NCBI RefSeq assembly: GCF_023277925.1
Contig: NZ_CP063832.1
Coordinates: 5,439,501-5,503,500, forward strand
Direction: 5' to 3'
Length of the DNA: 64,000 bases
DNA from: Pseudomonas entomophila
Lineage (GTDB): Bacteria > Pseudomonadota > Gammaproteobacteria > Pseudomonadales > Pseudomonadaceae
Shown: positions 55,644-64,000 of the stretch, piece by piece
How positions within the stretch are numbered: position 1 is the stretch's first letter
Layout of the letters: every line of letters starts with the position of its first letter
Translations under genes and position numbers: made by a program
The notes under the pieces: generated by a model
The model's input: the letters and a program-made list of their open reading frames with translations, nothing else
The model's database searches: none
What the model was told of the DNA's origin: nothing

Positions 55644-56203
55644 TGAGCGAAGAAAACCAGGTTGAAGGCGAAGAGCTGCCGCACCTGCTGCTGGTGGACG
55701 ACGACGCCACCTTTACCCGGGTGATGGCGCGGGCCATGGCCCGTCGCGGGTTCCGCGTGAGCACCGCGGGTTCCGCCGAAGAAGGCCTGAAGCTGGCCGA
55801 GCAGGACCTGCCGGACTACGCCACGCTGGACCTGAAGATGGAAGGCGACTCAGGCCTGGTGCTGCTGCCCAAGCTGCTGGCGCTGGACCCGGAGATGCGC
55901 GTGGTGATCCTGACCGGCTACTCGAGCATCGCCACGGCAGTCGAGGCGGTCAAGCGCGGTGCCTGCAACTACCTGTGCAAGCCGGCTGACGCTGACGACG
56001 TATTGGCGGCATTGCTTTCGGAGCACACCGACCTGGACACGCTGGTGCCGGAAAACCCGATGTCGGTGGATCGGCTGCAGTGGGAACACATCCAGCGCGT
56101 GCTGGGTGAGCACGAAGGCAATATCTCCGCCACGGCGCGGGCGCTGGGCATGCACCGGCGCACCCTGCAGCGCAAGTTGCAGAAACGCCCGGTTCGTCGC
56201 TGA
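55640..56203 (+). CDS. roxR: Response regulator RoxR (RegA/PrrA family)
   Basis: 187-residue regulator partnered with RoxS; its start overlaps the roxS stop, and an ATGATG gives two equivalent starts. The receiver domain (about 15-130) has the acidic pair in VDDDAT, the phospho-acceptor Asp in ATLDLKMEGDSG, TGYSS and the KP pair in LCKPADAD. The C-terminal Fis-type helix-turn-helix (NISATARALGMHRRTLQRKL) is that of RegA/PrrA. A REP doublet follows the stop. Confidence 0.94.
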   Translation: MMSEENQVEGEELPHLLLVDDDATFTRVMARAMARRGFRVSTAGSAEEGLKLAEQDLPDYATLDLKMEGDSGLVLLPKLLALDPEMRVVILTGYSSIATAVEAVKRGACNYLCKPADADDVLAALLSEHTDLDTLVPENPMSVDRLQWEHIQRVLGEHEGNISATARALGMHRRTLQRKLQKRPVRR

Positions 56204-56207
56204 CGGG

Positions 56208-56261
56208 TTCGCCGGCAAGCCGACTCCTACACATACCCGTAGGAGCCGGCTTGCCGGCGAA
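56208..56261. repeat. REP palindrome pair, GCCGGCAAGCC type
   Basis: TTCGCCGGCAAGCC (56208-56221) and GGCTTGCCGGCGAA (56248-56261), perfect inverted arms between convergent genes. Confidence 0.85.
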
Positions 56262-56278
56262 TGGGGCACCGCTTTCTA

Positions 56279-56467
56279 TCAGGCTTTCACCCCCGACCGA
56301 TCAACTCGCACCGCCAATTGCCCGTTGCCCGCAGGTGCCTCGAACGCCACCAGCCCTCCCGCCGGCACCTTGGCCCGGCCAATCACCTTGCCCGCCCGCA
56401 GCAGCTCCAGCGGCATGCCTTCCAACGACTGGCCCGAAGCCAGCTCCAGTTTGATCCTGATGTTCAT
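56279..56467 (-). CDS. Unrecognised 62-residue beta-rich protein
   Basis: Small protein starting at ATG 56467 behind AAGGAGG, the best ribosome binding site in this region. The 62 residues have no signal peptide, cysteine or membrane helix and look like a short beta-sandwich (MNIRIKLELASGQ, MPLELLRAGKVIGRAKVPA, FEAPAGNGQLAVRVD). It begins 15 bases after the phospholipase-like gene, so the two are co-transcribed under the LexA-type box. It could be an immunity, chaperone or accessory factor; nothing in the sequence decides this. Confidence 0.75.
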   Translation of the reverse strand: MNIRIKLELASGQSLEGMPLELLRAGKVIGRAKVPAGGLVAFEAPAGNGQLAVRVDRSGVKA

Positions 56468-56481
56468 CTGTGACCTCCTTG

Positions 56482-58113
56482 TCACGCGTTGCGATCGATG
56501 TACGTAGTTGCCTTGCCATCCAGGCTGGCGATCAGCTCTGGCGAGCCGCCGCGGAACTGGCGGAACAGGTTGCGCCCGCGCTGCCTGCCGTCCACCGGCA
56601 CTTGCACGGTCGGGTGGAACTGGTCGGTCAGTTCGGCATACGTGCTCCACGGGCCGATATAGGACTCATTGAACTGTTCGGTCACGCTGAAGGCATAACG
56701 CACGGCATTGCCACGCTGCCAGTTGAGGCCATCGGGCTCACGGCGCTGCCAGCCATTGGCGACGATCGCCGGTGAGCCGGTTGGCGCCTCGATGAAGCCC
56801 GTGGGCTTGTTTGGTTTGTAGTCCTTGAGCAGCAGGTAAGTGCTCCAACCCCACCAGTCGGCGGTGCGGTTGCGGTCATTGAGGTCGTTGACGTCCTTGC
56901 GTCGCAACACGGTCTTGCCGTCGTAAACGTACAGCGGGGCGAAGTTGCCGGGCACCAGGTCCTGCTCGGCGGCGCGCAGGTCCGGCACCAGGCGCAGGGC
57001 CGCGTAATCCTTGGCCTGCGGCGCGCGGCCGTCGACGAAGGCCTGGAACACTTCATCGGCCGAGCGTTGCACGGCGCGCCCGACCTGGCGACGGTTGGCC
57101 ACGTCGACGGTGTCGAAGTAGCGCTTGTCACCATAGGCGCGCCATTGCTCGCCTTCGGCATTGCGCACGGCCAGGCCGTACTTGCTGTCCTCGTCGTGCA
57201 TGAAGCGCGCGATCAGCGAGCCGACGTCGCTGGGGGTGACGGTGTCGGCCAGCGCCTTGCGCGGCACCCGTAGGTGGCCGGCGGAGAACAGGTCGGTGAG
57301 GAAGTGGTCGGCGAAGGCGTTCATTGCATAGGCCAGTTGCAGGTCGCGCTCGTTGCCGCTGGCACGTGCCTTCACGGCTTGCTGCAGGGCACAGGCGTGG
57401 CCGGCCTGGTAGGCCAGCAGGGCCCAGGGGCCGAAATGGTCCCAGTTGCTGGCGGCCAGTTTCAGGTAGCGGCCCAGGGGGAACAGGTCGGAGGCGAAGC
57501 TGCCGCCGCCGGTGATGCGGTTCCAGCGTGCCGAGAGGGTGTCACCCAGCGCGTCATAGGCTTCGTGAGGCTGACGGCCATCCTTGATGGCCTGGTTGGC
57601 GGCGCTGATTTCTTCCTGCATGACGGCCAGGATCGATTCGGCTTCGCTTTTGGCCGCCGGGAGGCGGGCGAGGGCGTCGAACGCCTGGGTGAAGCGTTCG
57701 AGGCGCTCGGCCTCGTTGGCACCATCGGCGATCGGGCGTTCGGGCACGCCGTAGAAGTCGCCGCCTAGGGCGATCACCTGGCCGTAGGTCAGGCTCAGGC
57801 CATTGGGCAGCGGCAGCGGCGACTGATGGGCAGGGATGCCTGCCTGCCCGGCCTCGAAGCGCAGCAGGGTGTTGTCGCCGATGGCGGTGTGTTCTGCGCC
57901 TTCGAAGAACAGTTCCGGGCCACGCTTGGGGGGCGTGGGCGGTACGGCAAAACGGTGGTACTTGAGTGTGTGATGCCCGTGCATCACCAGCACAAGGTGG
58001 CTGTCCGGCCCGGGCAGGGCGACGCCCTGTATGTCGAACAACTGGTCGAGGTCGGCGACCACCAAGCTGGCCTGGGCCTGAATGGCCGCAGGCGGGGTTT
58101 GCATGCCTGACAT
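56482..58113 (-). CDS. Zinc-dependent phospholipase C-like protein
   Basis: 543-residue protein resembling the P. fluorescens/Legionella metallo-phospholipase C group. Putative zinc ligands recur with the spacing of B. cereus PLC: His270-x3-Asp274-x5-His280 (in ADHFLTDLFSAGH), with Asp119 (GGDFYG), His226 (NWDHFGP), His239 and the HDED segment at 306-309 nearby. There is no N-terminal signal peptide, so it is cytoplasmic or released by another route. AAGGAGC precedes the ATG at 58113. A LexA-type box overlaps its promoter region, so induction by DNA damage is predicted. The substrate is not known. Confidence 0.75.
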   Translation of the reverse strand: MSGMQTPPAAIQAQASLVVADLDQLFDIQGVALPGPDSHLVLVMHGHHTLKYHRFAVPPTPPKRGPELFFEGAEHTAIGDNTLLRFEAGQAGIPAHQSPLPLPNGLSLTYGQVIALGGDFYGVPERPIADGANEAERLERFTQAFDALARLPAAKSEAESILAVMQEEISAANQAIKDGRQPHEAYDALGDTLSARWNRITGGGSFASDLFPLGRYLKLAASNWDHFGPWALLAYQAGHACALQQAVKARASGNERDLQLAYAMNAFADHFLTDLFSAGHLRVPRKALADTVTPSDVGSLIARFMHDEDSKYGLAVRNAEGEQWRAYGDKRYFDTVDVANRRQVGRAVQRSADEVFQAFVDGRAPQAKDYAALRLVPDLRAAEQDLVPGNFAPLYVYDGKTVLRRKDVNDLNDRNRTADWWGWSTYLLLKDYKPNKPTGFIEAPTGSPAIVANGWQRREPDGLNWQRGNAVRYAFSVTEQFNESYIGPWSTYAELTDQFHPTVQVPVDGRQRGRNLFRQFRGGSPELIASLDGKATTYIDRNA

Positions 58114-58150
58114 GATTTGCTCCTTGCAATGTCTGGATTATCCATTTTTA

Positions 58151-58170
58151 TACTGTATGTATGTACAGTG
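58151..58170 (-). promoter_or_regulatory. LexA-type SOS box
   Basis: CTGTATGTATGTACAG (58153-58168) is a full CTG-N10-CAG site with alternating TA-rich centre and extended flanks TA/TG, as in the E. coli and LexA1-type P. putida box. On the minus strand it overlaps a TATAAA -10-like element about 35 bases before the phospholipase-like gene. Confidence 0.82.
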
Positions 58171-58302
58171 ATTTTTATCTTAAGCTGGATTTTTCCTACG
58201 TCAAGGTCTGTTTGTGCGGGTAACCGGCACCTGCGGCGGGCGCAAGCCCCTGGCACTGACGTATGATTGCTCCCCTGACGAATACCCTCAGGATCGCGCT
58301 GC

Positions 58303-59244
58303 ATGCTCGCCCTTCTCATCCAGACACTGAACATCACGGCACCTGTGTTCGCCATGCTGTTCATGGGCGTGCTGCTCAAGCGCATCCGCTTGATCGACGA
58401 CAACTTCAACAAGGTCGCTTCGACGCTGGTGTTCAACGTGTGCATGCCGGCACTGCTGTTCCTCGGCATCTACCACGCCGACCTGGCGACGGCGGTCAAG
58501 CCCGGGGTGATCCTCTACTTCATCGCCGCCACGCTGGTGTGCTTCGGCCTGGCCTGGTGCCTGGCGATCTGGCGCTGCCCGCCGGCAGACCGGGGCATCT
58601 ACACCCAGGGTGCGTTTCGCGGCAACAATGGCGTGATCGGCCTGGCACTGGCGGCCAGCCTGTATGGCGACTACGGTATATCCCTCGGCGCGGTACTGGC
58701 CGGGCTGGTGATCCTCATGTACAACTCGCTGTCGGCCGTGGTACTGGCGGTGTACAGCCCGGACCTGAAGTCCGACCCGTGGAGCATCTGCAAGAGCATC
58801 CTCAGCAACCCGTTGATCATCAGCGTGCTGCTGGCCACGCCCATGGCTTATGGCCAAGTGCCGCTGCCCAACTGGCTGCTCACTTCAGGTGACTATTTGG
58901 CGCAGATGACCCTGCCGCTGGCGCTGATCTGCATCGGTGGCACCTTGTCGATGGCGGCGCTGCGCGACAGTGGTCGGCTGGCGTTCGACGTCAGCCTGGT
59001 GAAAATGGTCTGGCTGCCACTGCTGGGGACGCTGGGCGCCTGGTTGTGTGGTTTTCGTGGCGCGGAGCTGGGCATCTTGTTCCTCTACATCGGCAGCCCC
59101 ACCGCGGCGGCCAGCTATGTGATGGCGCGGGCGGCGAATGGCAATCATGAACTGGCGGCGTCGATCATCGTGATCACCACCTTGATGGCGGCGATCACCA
59201 CGAACATCGGTATCTTCTTCTTGCAATGGGGTGGATGGATCTAG
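58303..59244 (+). CDS. AEC-family transporter
   Basis: Auxin-efflux-carrier family protein of 313 residues with about ten membrane helices in two five-helix halves (first half about 8-150, second about 168-310). RGNNGVIGLALA is the conserved unwound helix motif of the first half. Bacterial members move dicarboxylates such as malonate or malate; the substrate here is unknown. It is divergent from the phospholipase-like gene, and its start lies 135 bases from the LexA-type box. aroP follows after 51 bases. Confidence 0.88.
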   Translation: MLALLIQTLNITAPVFAMLFMGVLLKRIRLIDDNFNKVASTLVFNVCMPALLFLGIYHADLATAVKPGVILYFIAATLVCFGLAWCLAIWRCPPADRGIYTQGAFRGNNGVIGLALAASLYGDYGISLGAVLAGLVILMYNSLSAVVLAVYSPDLKSDPWSICKSILSNPLIISVLLATPMAYGQVPLPNWLLTSGDYLAQMTLPLALICIGGTLSMAALRDSGRLAFDVSLVKMVWLPLLGTLGAWLCGFRGAELGILFLYIGSPTAAASYVMARAANGNHELAASIIVITTLMAAITTNIGIFFLQWGGWI

Positions 59245-59295
59245 CCCATGACAGCAAGCAACACTAACAATACGGCCTCATTGAAAGGACACTTC

Positions 59296-60654
59296 ATGCA
59301 AGACCAGAGCACGCCCGCGCAGTTGCAGCGCGGGCTGAAGAATCGCCATATCCAGCTGATCGCGCTGGGTGGCGCCATCGGCACCGGATTGTTCCTGGGC
59401 ATTGCTCAGACCATCCAGCTGGCCGGCCCCTCGGTGCTGCTGGGCTATGCCGTCGCCGGCCTGATGGCTTTCCTGATCATGCGCCAGCTGGGCGAGATGG
59501 TGGTCGAGGAACCGGTCGCCGGCAGCTTCAGCCACTTCGCCCACCAGTACTGGAGCGAGTTCGCCGGCTTCGTCTCGGGCTGGAACTACTGGGTGGTGTA
59601 CGTGCTGGTCGGAATGGCCGAGCTCACTGCGGTGGGCATCTACGTGCAGTACTGGTGGCCAGACTTCCCCACCTGGGCCACGGCGGCGATCTTCTTCGTG
59701 GTCATCAACGCCATCAACCTGACCCAGGTGAAGGTGTACGGTGAAATGGAGTTCTGGTTCGCCCTGGTCAAGGTGGTGGCCATCGTCAGCATGATCGGCT
59801 TCGGTGCCTGGCTGCTGGCCAGCGGCCACGGTGGCCCGGATGCCAGCGTCGCCAACCTCTGGCAGTACGGTGGCTTCTTCCCCAACGGCGTGACGGGTCT
59901 GGTCATGGCCTTGGCGGTGATCATGTTCTCGTTCGGTGGCCTGGAACTGGTGGGCATCACCGCCGCCGAAGCCGCCAACCCGCGTGAAAGCATCCCCAAA
60001 GCCACCAACCAGGTGGTCTACCGCATCCTGATCTTCTACATAGGTGCGCTGGCGGTGCTGTTGTCGTTGTACCCGTGGCAGAAGGTGGTGCAGGGCGGTA
60101 GCCCGTTCGTGATGATCTTCCACGAGCTGGACAGCGACCTGGTCGCGACCATCCTCAACATCGTGGTACTGACGGCGGCACTGTCGGTCTACAACAGTTG
60201 CGTGTACGCCAACAGCCGCATGCTGTTCGGCCTGGCTACGCAGGGTGATGCGCCGCGTCAGTTGCTCAAGGTCAGCCGCCGTGGTGTGCCGCTTACCGCA
60301 TTGGGCGTTTCGGCATTCGCCACCGGGCTGTGCGTGGTGATCAACTACCTCATGCCGGGCGAGGCCTTCGGGCTGCTGATGGCGTTGGCGGTGTCGGCGC
60401 TGGTGATCAACTGGGCGAGCATCAGCATCACCCACCTGAAGTTCCGCAAAGCCAAACTGGCAGCCGGCATCACGCCGTTCTATCGCAGCTGGGGGCACCC
60501 GCTGACCAACTACCTGTGCCTGGCGTTCATCGTGCTGATTCTGGTGGTGATGTACCTGACGCCGCCAATCCGCATCTCGGTGATGCTGATTCCGGCGTGG
60601 ATTCTGGTGTTGTGGGTGGCGTTCCGCATGAAGAAGGCCCGTCAGGCCCAATGA
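59296..60654 (+). CDS. aroP: Aromatic amino acid permease AroP
   Basis: APC-superfamily proton symporter of 452 residues with twelve helices. The ATG at 59296 is behind AAGGAC and matches the family start; the frame opens 16 codons earlier. The sequence follows E. coli AroP closely (LKNRHIQLIALGGAIGTGLFLG, EMVVEEPVAGSFSHFA, SFGGLELVGITAAEA), so aromatic amino acids are the likely cargo. The leader has AACAATAC-type CA-rich sequence that could bind Hfq/Crc, a weak match. Confidence 0.92.
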   Translation: MQDQSTPAQLQRGLKNRHIQLIALGGAIGTGLFLGIAQTIQLAGPSVLLGYAVAGLMAFLIMRQLGEMVVEEPVAGSFSHFAHQYWSEFAGFVSGWNYWVVYVLVGMAELTAVGIYVQYWWPDFPTWATAAIFFVVINAINLTQVKVYGEMEFWFALVKVVAIVSMIGFGAWLLASGHGGPDASVANLWQYGGFFPNGVTGLVMALAVIMFSFGGLELVGITAAEAANPRESIPKATNQVVYRILIFYIGALAVLLSLYPWQKVVQGGSPFVMIFHELDSDLVATILNIVVLTAALSVYNSCVYANSRMLFGLATQGDAPRQLLKVSRRGVPLTALGVSAFATGLCVVINYLMPGEAFGLLMALAVSALVINWASISITHLKFRKAKLAAGITPFYRSWGHPLTNYLCLAFIVLILVVMYLTPPIRISVMLIPAWILVLWVAFRMKKARQAQ

Positions 60655-60665
60655 TGTAGCCAGTG

Positions 60666-60725
60666 TCGCCGGCAAGCCGGCTCCTACAGGGCGTGCAATA
60701 CCTGTAGGGGCCGGCTTGCCGGCGA
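60666..60725. repeat. REP palindrome pair, GCCGGCAAGCC type
   Basis: TCGCCGGCAAGCCGG (60666-60680) and CCGGCTTGCCGGCGA (60711-60725), perfect inverted arms between convergent aroP and the next gene. Confidence 0.85.
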
Positions 60726-60741
60726 AAGGGCCGCTGGCCAC

Positions 60742-61116
60742 TCAGCCTTCGTAGCTGTCGATCACTTCCTGCGCGGCGCGGAATGCATCGATCGCCGCCG
60801 GCACCCCGGCATACACCGCGCAATGCAGCAGCGCCTCGCGGATCTCCTCCACCGTACAGCCATTGTTCAGCGCACCACGCACATGCCCCTTGAGCTCCTG
60901 CGGGCACTTGAGCGCGGTCAGCGTGGCCAGGGTGATCAGGCTGCGGGTTTTCAGTGGCAGCCCGTCACGTGCCCAGACGCTGCCCCAGGCATGCTCGTTG
61001 ACGAAGTCCTGCAGCGGTTGAGTGAATGCGGTCGCGTTACCCAGGGCGCGGTCGACGAACGCATCCCCCATCACCTGGCGGCGAATGCTCTCGCCGGTCT
61101 GTTTCGTGTCAGCCAT
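60742..61116 (-). CDS. Carboxymuconolactone decarboxylase-family protein
   Basis: All-helical protein of 124 residues related to PcaC and AhpD. The CMD core is at about 48-112 (PLKTRSLITLATLTAL and ELKGHVRGALNNGCTVEEI, then EALLHCAVYAGVPA). A CxxC redox motif of AhpD is absent (single cysteines at 80-100), so a PcaC-like lactone decarboxylase or unrelated role is more likely. No protocatechuate genes are adjacent. It lies 10 bases after the antiporter gene and probably shares its transcript. Confidence 0.85.
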   Translation of the reverse strand: MADTKQTGESIRRQVMGDAFVDRALGNATAFTQPLQDFVNEHAWGSVWARDGLPLKTRSLITLATLTALKCPQELKGHVRGALNNGCTVEEIREALLHCAVYAGVPAAIDAFRAAQEVIDSYEG

Positions 61117-61126
61117 GTCGTTTTCC

Positions 61127-62212
61127 TTAATGTTGGCGGCGCCAGGCGCGGGCCGTGGTGTACAGCAGCACGATCCCGAGCACAGGCATCACATAGAACA
61201 GCATCAGTTGTTCAAGGCGGCCGGCCAGCGGCATGCCGGTGGTGAAGGCCACCACATGCAGGCCATAGGCTAGGTAAAGGCAGAGGAACACCACGCCTTC
61301 GGCACGGGTGACCCGGTAGCCGGAGTAGAAGACCGGCAGGCACAGTGCTGCCACGCCGAGCATCACGGGGAGGTCGAAGCCCAGCGCATTAGGTGAGATC
61401 GACAGCGGCTCGGGTGTGACAAGTGCCGTCAGCCCCAGCACCGCCAGCAGGTTGAACAGGTTGCTGCCGATCACCGTGCCCACCGCGATTTCCCGCTCAC
61501 CGCGCAGGGCGGCGATCAGTGCGGCGGCGAGCTCTGGTAGTGATGTGCACACGGCGACCACGGTCAAACCGATGATTCGCTCGGACAACCCCAGGTCGGT
61601 CGCCACTTCCACGGCGGCCTCCAGCAACAGGTGGCCGGCCAGGCTGAGCAAGCCGAGCCCCAGTGCGATCTGCAGCAGTGCGCCGCTCCAGAATCGCACG
61701 GCGCTCGTGTGGGCCGCGCTCGGGGCGGGATAGGTACGGGCATAGTGGCGCGACTGGTGCCAGAGCATGAGCAGGTAGCCCAGTAATCCGAGCAGCAGCA
61801 CCAGCCCTTCGACACGCCCCAGCATGCCGTTGCCGGCCAGCAGGTAGACCAGACCGCTGGCTGCGATCATCAGGGGGATGTCCAGGCGCACCAGCTGGCG
61901 GGAAACACGCAAGGGGATGATCAGCGCCGCCAGGCCGAGAATCACCAGCACGTTGAAGATGTTGCTGCCGACCACGCTGCCCACCGCGACGTCCGGTGCG
62001 CCTTGATAGGCGGCCTGCAGGCTCACGGTCAATTGTGGCGCGGTACTACCGAAGGCCACCAGGCTCAGGCCGATGATCAGCGGGCGCACATGCAGGCGGG
62101 TGGCCAGGCGCAAGGCCGCGCGCACCAGCAGTTCGGCACCGATGATCAGCAGCACCAGGCCCAGGCCCAGTTGCAGGAGGCTGAAGGTGGGGAGGGTGGC
62201 CAGGTCGAAAAT
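61127..62212 (-). CDS. Calcium/sodium antiporter, CaCA family (YrbG-like)
   Basis: Membrane exchanger of about 361 residues with two alpha-repeats (GLSLVAFGSTAPQL and GSVVGSNIFNVLVILG; GLTVVAVCTSLPEL and GTVIGSNLFNLLAVLG). No ATG, GTG or TTG lies where the first helix should start. The frame runs upstream to an in-frame TGA near 62224, and ATT at 62212 with TGGAG 9 bases before it yields IFDLATLPTFSLLQLG and a full first helix. The GTG at 62155 would remove half of that helix. So either AUU initiation or a strain-specific start change is likely. Ion specificity is unproven. Confidence 0.8.
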   Translation of the reverse strand: MFDLATLPTFSLLQLGLGLVLLIIGAELLVRAALRLATRLHVRPLIIGLSLVAFGSTAPQLTVSLQAAYQGAPDVAVGSVVGSNIFNVLVILGLAALIIPLRVSRQLVRLDIPLMIAASGLVYLLAGNGMLGRVEGLVLLLGLLGYLLMLWHQSRHYARTYPAPSAAHTSAVRFWSGALLQIALGLGLLSLAGHLLLEAAVEVATDLGLSERIIGLTVVAVCTSLPELAAALIAALRGEREIAVGTVIGSNLFNLLAVLGLTALVTPEPLSISPNALGFDLPVMLGVAALCLPVFYSGYRVTRAEGVVFLCLYLAYGLHVVAFTTGMPLAGRLEQLMLFYVMPVLGIVLLYTTARAWRRQH

Positions 62213-62231
62213 GGCGAGGGCTCCAGTCAGG

Positions 62232-62606
62232 TCAATCGCTCAGACCTTGTACCCGGACTCGCGCCGTTCCGCTACGGAGCATGCCGATTTTTTCCGCTGC
62301 CGCCCGTGACAGGTCGATCAGTCGGCCGCGGGTGTGGGGGCCTCGGTCATTGATGCGGACCACGACGCTGCGTTGATTGTCGAGGTTGGTGACCAGCACC
62401 CGGCTGCCGAAGGGCAGGCTGCGGTGGGCGGCGGTGAGGCCGTGCTGGTTGAAGGGTTCGCCGCTGGCAGTGCGTTTGCCGTGGTGGCGTGAGCCGTAGT
62501 AGGAGGCGGTGCCGGTTTCGTTGTAACCGCGGGGGTCGATGTCGTGGCTGGCACAGCCGGCCAGGAGGGAGAAGAGGGTGAGGGTGGCGAGGGATCGCTT
62601 CAGCAA
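62232..62606 (-). CDS. RlpA-like septal lytic transglycosylase lipoprotein
   Basis: Double-psi beta-barrel protein of 124 residues. The TTG at 62606, behind GGAG, gives a lipoprotein signal ending in LLAGC (Cys17). The barrel begins [20 protein letters not shown] and contains the Glu in SGEPFN, the His in TAAHRSLP and the Asp in INDRGPHT, equivalent to residues needed for cleavage of peptide-free glycan by P. aeruginosa RlpA. There is no C-terminal SPOR domain, so this is a short paralogue that is not targeted to the septum by that route. Confidence 0.88.
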   Translation of the reverse strand: MLKRSLATLTLFSLLAGCASHDIDPRGYNETGTASYYGSRHHGKRTASGEPFNQHGLTAAHRSLPFGSRVLVTNLDNQRSVVVRINDRGPHTRGRLIDLSRAAAEKIGMLRSGTARVRVQGLSD

Positions 62607-62642
62607 TTCGGATGCTCCGCAAATGGGGCCGCTGTGCGGCCC

Positions 62643-62684
62643 ATCGCGGATGAAGCCGCTTGAAAGAACGGCTTCATCCGCGAT
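62643..62684. repeat. REP palindrome pair, ATCGCGGATGAA type
   Basis: ATCGCGGATGAAGCCG (62643-62658) and CGGCTTCATCCGCGAT (62669-62684) are perfect inverted arms with a 10-base centre, between gatB and the RlpA gene. It may serve as the gatB transcript end. Confidence 0.82.
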
Positions 62685-62714
62685 CAAGGGCAAAGCCCTC
62701 GCCGCGTTCTCAGG

Positions 62715-64000
62715 TCACCCTTCGAGCTTGGCCTTGAGCAATTGGTTCACTTGCCCCGGGTTGGCCTTGCCCTTCGACGCCTTCATCGCCTGGCCGACGA
62801 AGAAGCCGAACATCTTGCCGCGCTTGGCCTCGTCGGCGGCGCGGTACTGTTCGACTTGCTCAGCGTTGGCAGCGAGCATCTCGTCGAGCATCTTGTCGAT
62901 CGCGCCGGTGTCGGTGACCTGCTTGAGGCCCTTGCTTTCGATGATGCTGTCGGCGTCACCTTCACCGGCGGCCATGGCCTCGAACACGGTCTTGGCGATC
63001 TTGCCGCTGATGGTGTTGTCGCGGATACGCAGCAACATGCCACCGAGTTGTTCCGCGCTGACCGGCGACTGGTCGATCTCGACGCCCAGCTTGTTCAGCA
63101 GGCTGCCCAGCTCGACCATGACCCAGTTGGCCGCCAGCTTGGCGTCGCCGCCGATGCTGACCACCTGTTCGAAGTAGTCGGCCTGTTCGCGGCTGGAGGC
63201 CAGCACGTTGGCGTCGTACGCAGAGAGGCCGTACTGGCTCTGGAAGCGCTCGACCTTCTGTGTGGGAAGCTCCGGCAGGGCGGCGCGCACGCTGTCGAGG
63301 AAGCTTTGCTCGATGACCACTGGCAGCAGGTCGGGGTCGGGGAAGTAACGATAGTCGTTGGCTTCCTCCTTGCTGCGCATGGAGCGGGTCTCGTCTTTGT
63401 TCGGGTCGTACAGGCGGGTTTCCTGCACCACCTTGCCGCCGTCCTCGATCAGGTCGATCTGGCGCTGGATCTCACTGTTGATCGCGCGCTCGATAAAGCG
63501 GAACGAGTTGACGTTCTTGATCTCGCAGCGGGTGCCGAATTCGGTCTGGCCTTTCGGGCGCACCGAGACGTTGCAGTCGCAACGCAGCGAACCTTCGGCC
63601 ATGTTGCCGTCGCAGATGCCCAGGTAACGCACCAGGGCGTGGATCGCCTTGACGTAGGCCACGGCTTCCTTGGCGCTGCGCATGTCCGGCTCGGAGACGA
63701 TTTCCAGCAGCGGGGTGCCGGCTCGGTTCAGGTCGATGCCGGTGGCGCCATTGAAGTCTTCGTGCAGGCTCTTGCCGGCATCCTCTTCAAGGTGCGCGCG
63801 GGTCACGCCGATGCGCTTGATCGTGCCGTCTTCCAGGGCGATGTCCAGGTGGCCCTTGCCGACGATCGGCAGGTCCATCTGGCTGATCTGGTAGCCCTTG
63901 GGCAAGTCGGGGTAGAAGTAGTTCTTGCGTGCGAACACGTTGCGCGGCCCGATTTCGGCGTCGATCGCCAAGCCGAACATGCACGCCATGCGCACAGCTT
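62715..64000 (-). CDS. gatB: Aspartyl/glutamyl-tRNA amidotransferase subunit B (partial)
   Basis: GatB transamidates mischarged Glu-tRNA-Gln or Asp-tRNA-Asn within GatCAB. The visible part covers the C-terminal 428 or so residues; the 5' end lies beyond the right edge, with the frame open to 64000 (codons for [11 protein letters not shown] at the edge). Motifs include [39 protein letters not shown] and [10 protein letters not shown]. The helical and tail YqeY-like domain reaches the C-terminus LLKAKLEG. The ORF is intact as far as seen. Confidence 0.96.
   Translation of the reverse strand, partial: AVRMACMFGLAIDAEIGPRNVFARKNYFYPDLPKGYQISQMDLPIVGKGHLDIALEDGTIKRIGVTRAHLEEDAGKSLHEDFNGATGIDLNRAGTPLLEIVSEPDMRSAKEAVAYVKAIHALVRYLGICDGNMAEGSLRCDCNVSVRPKGQTEFGTRCEIKNVNSFRFIERAINSEIQRQIDLIEDGGKVVQETRLYDPNKDETRSMRSKEEANDYRYFPDPDLLPVVIEQSFLDSVRAALPELPTQKVERFQSQYGLSAYDANVLASSREQADYFEQVVSIGGDAKLAANWVMVELGSLLNKLGVEIDQSPVSAEQLGGMLLRIRDNTISGKIAKTVFEAMAAGEGDADSIIESKGLKQVTDTGAIDKMLDEMLAANAEQVEQYRAADEAKRGKMFGFFVGQAMKASKGKANPGQVNQLLKAKLEG

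Overview
The window is chromosomal DNA of a Pseudomonas, most likely from the P. putida group. The evidence is the high G+C coding sequence, the gene order (trmJ-cysE-iscRSUA-hscBA-fdx-iscX-ndk-rlmN-pilF-rodZ-ispG-hisS-yfgM-bamB-der), the RoxS/RoxR pair, and Pseudomonas-type REP palindromes in many intergenic gaps. Genes are dense and no rRNA, tRNA, CRISPR array, prophage or insertion sequence was seen. The right edge cuts gatB.

Region 1 (1-16560) is a housekeeping block on the + strand. TrmJ and serine acetyltransferase precede the complete Isc iron-sulfur operon, whose promoter carries two abutting IscR-type boxes. A terminator closes it and its loop also holds a TATAAT hexamer just before ndk. 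RlmN, PilF, RodZ, IspG, HisS, YfgM, BamB and Der follow. Region 2 (16730-18656) is a translationally overlapping aminotransferase/omega-amidase pair.

Region 3 (18734-32596) is iron-centred: a fused PepSY-flavodoxin-FNR reductase, a PiuA-type TonB receptor, PiuC hydroxylase and a Sel1 protein, then after an interruption a FecI-FecR-FecA cell-surface signalling system behind a Fur-like box. The interruption (about 25440-26760) is an AT-richer islet of two unrecognised genes, one with its ribosome binding site in a perfect hairpin and one behind a possible Cys-rich leader peptide. The ornithine/lysine decarboxylase gene follows on the - strand.

Region 4 (32668-42440) holds a quaternary-amine (osmoprotectant) ABC operon, prfC, and an amine-catabolism cluster (PotF-like binding protein, cupin, FAD oxidoreductase, and an AraC regulator fused to an NTF2-like domain). 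Divergent from the regulator is a 24-residue membrane peptide behind a strong sigma-54-type -24/-12 element.

Region 5 (42542-53153) is a dipeptide-uptake locus: DppBCDF permease and ATPases, three tandem binding proteins and an OprD-family porin. Region 6 (53466-64000) has a SIMPL protein, the RoxS/RoxR redox pair, a zinc phospholipase C-like gene with a small partner gene behind a LexA-type SOS box, an AEC transporter, AroP, a carboxymuconolactone-decarboxylase-like protein, a CaCA antiporter with an apparently non-canonical start, an RlpA-like lipoprotein and partial gatB. The least expected items are the SOS-box phospholipase pair, the sigma-54-linked micropeptide and the islet at 25.4-26.8 kb.
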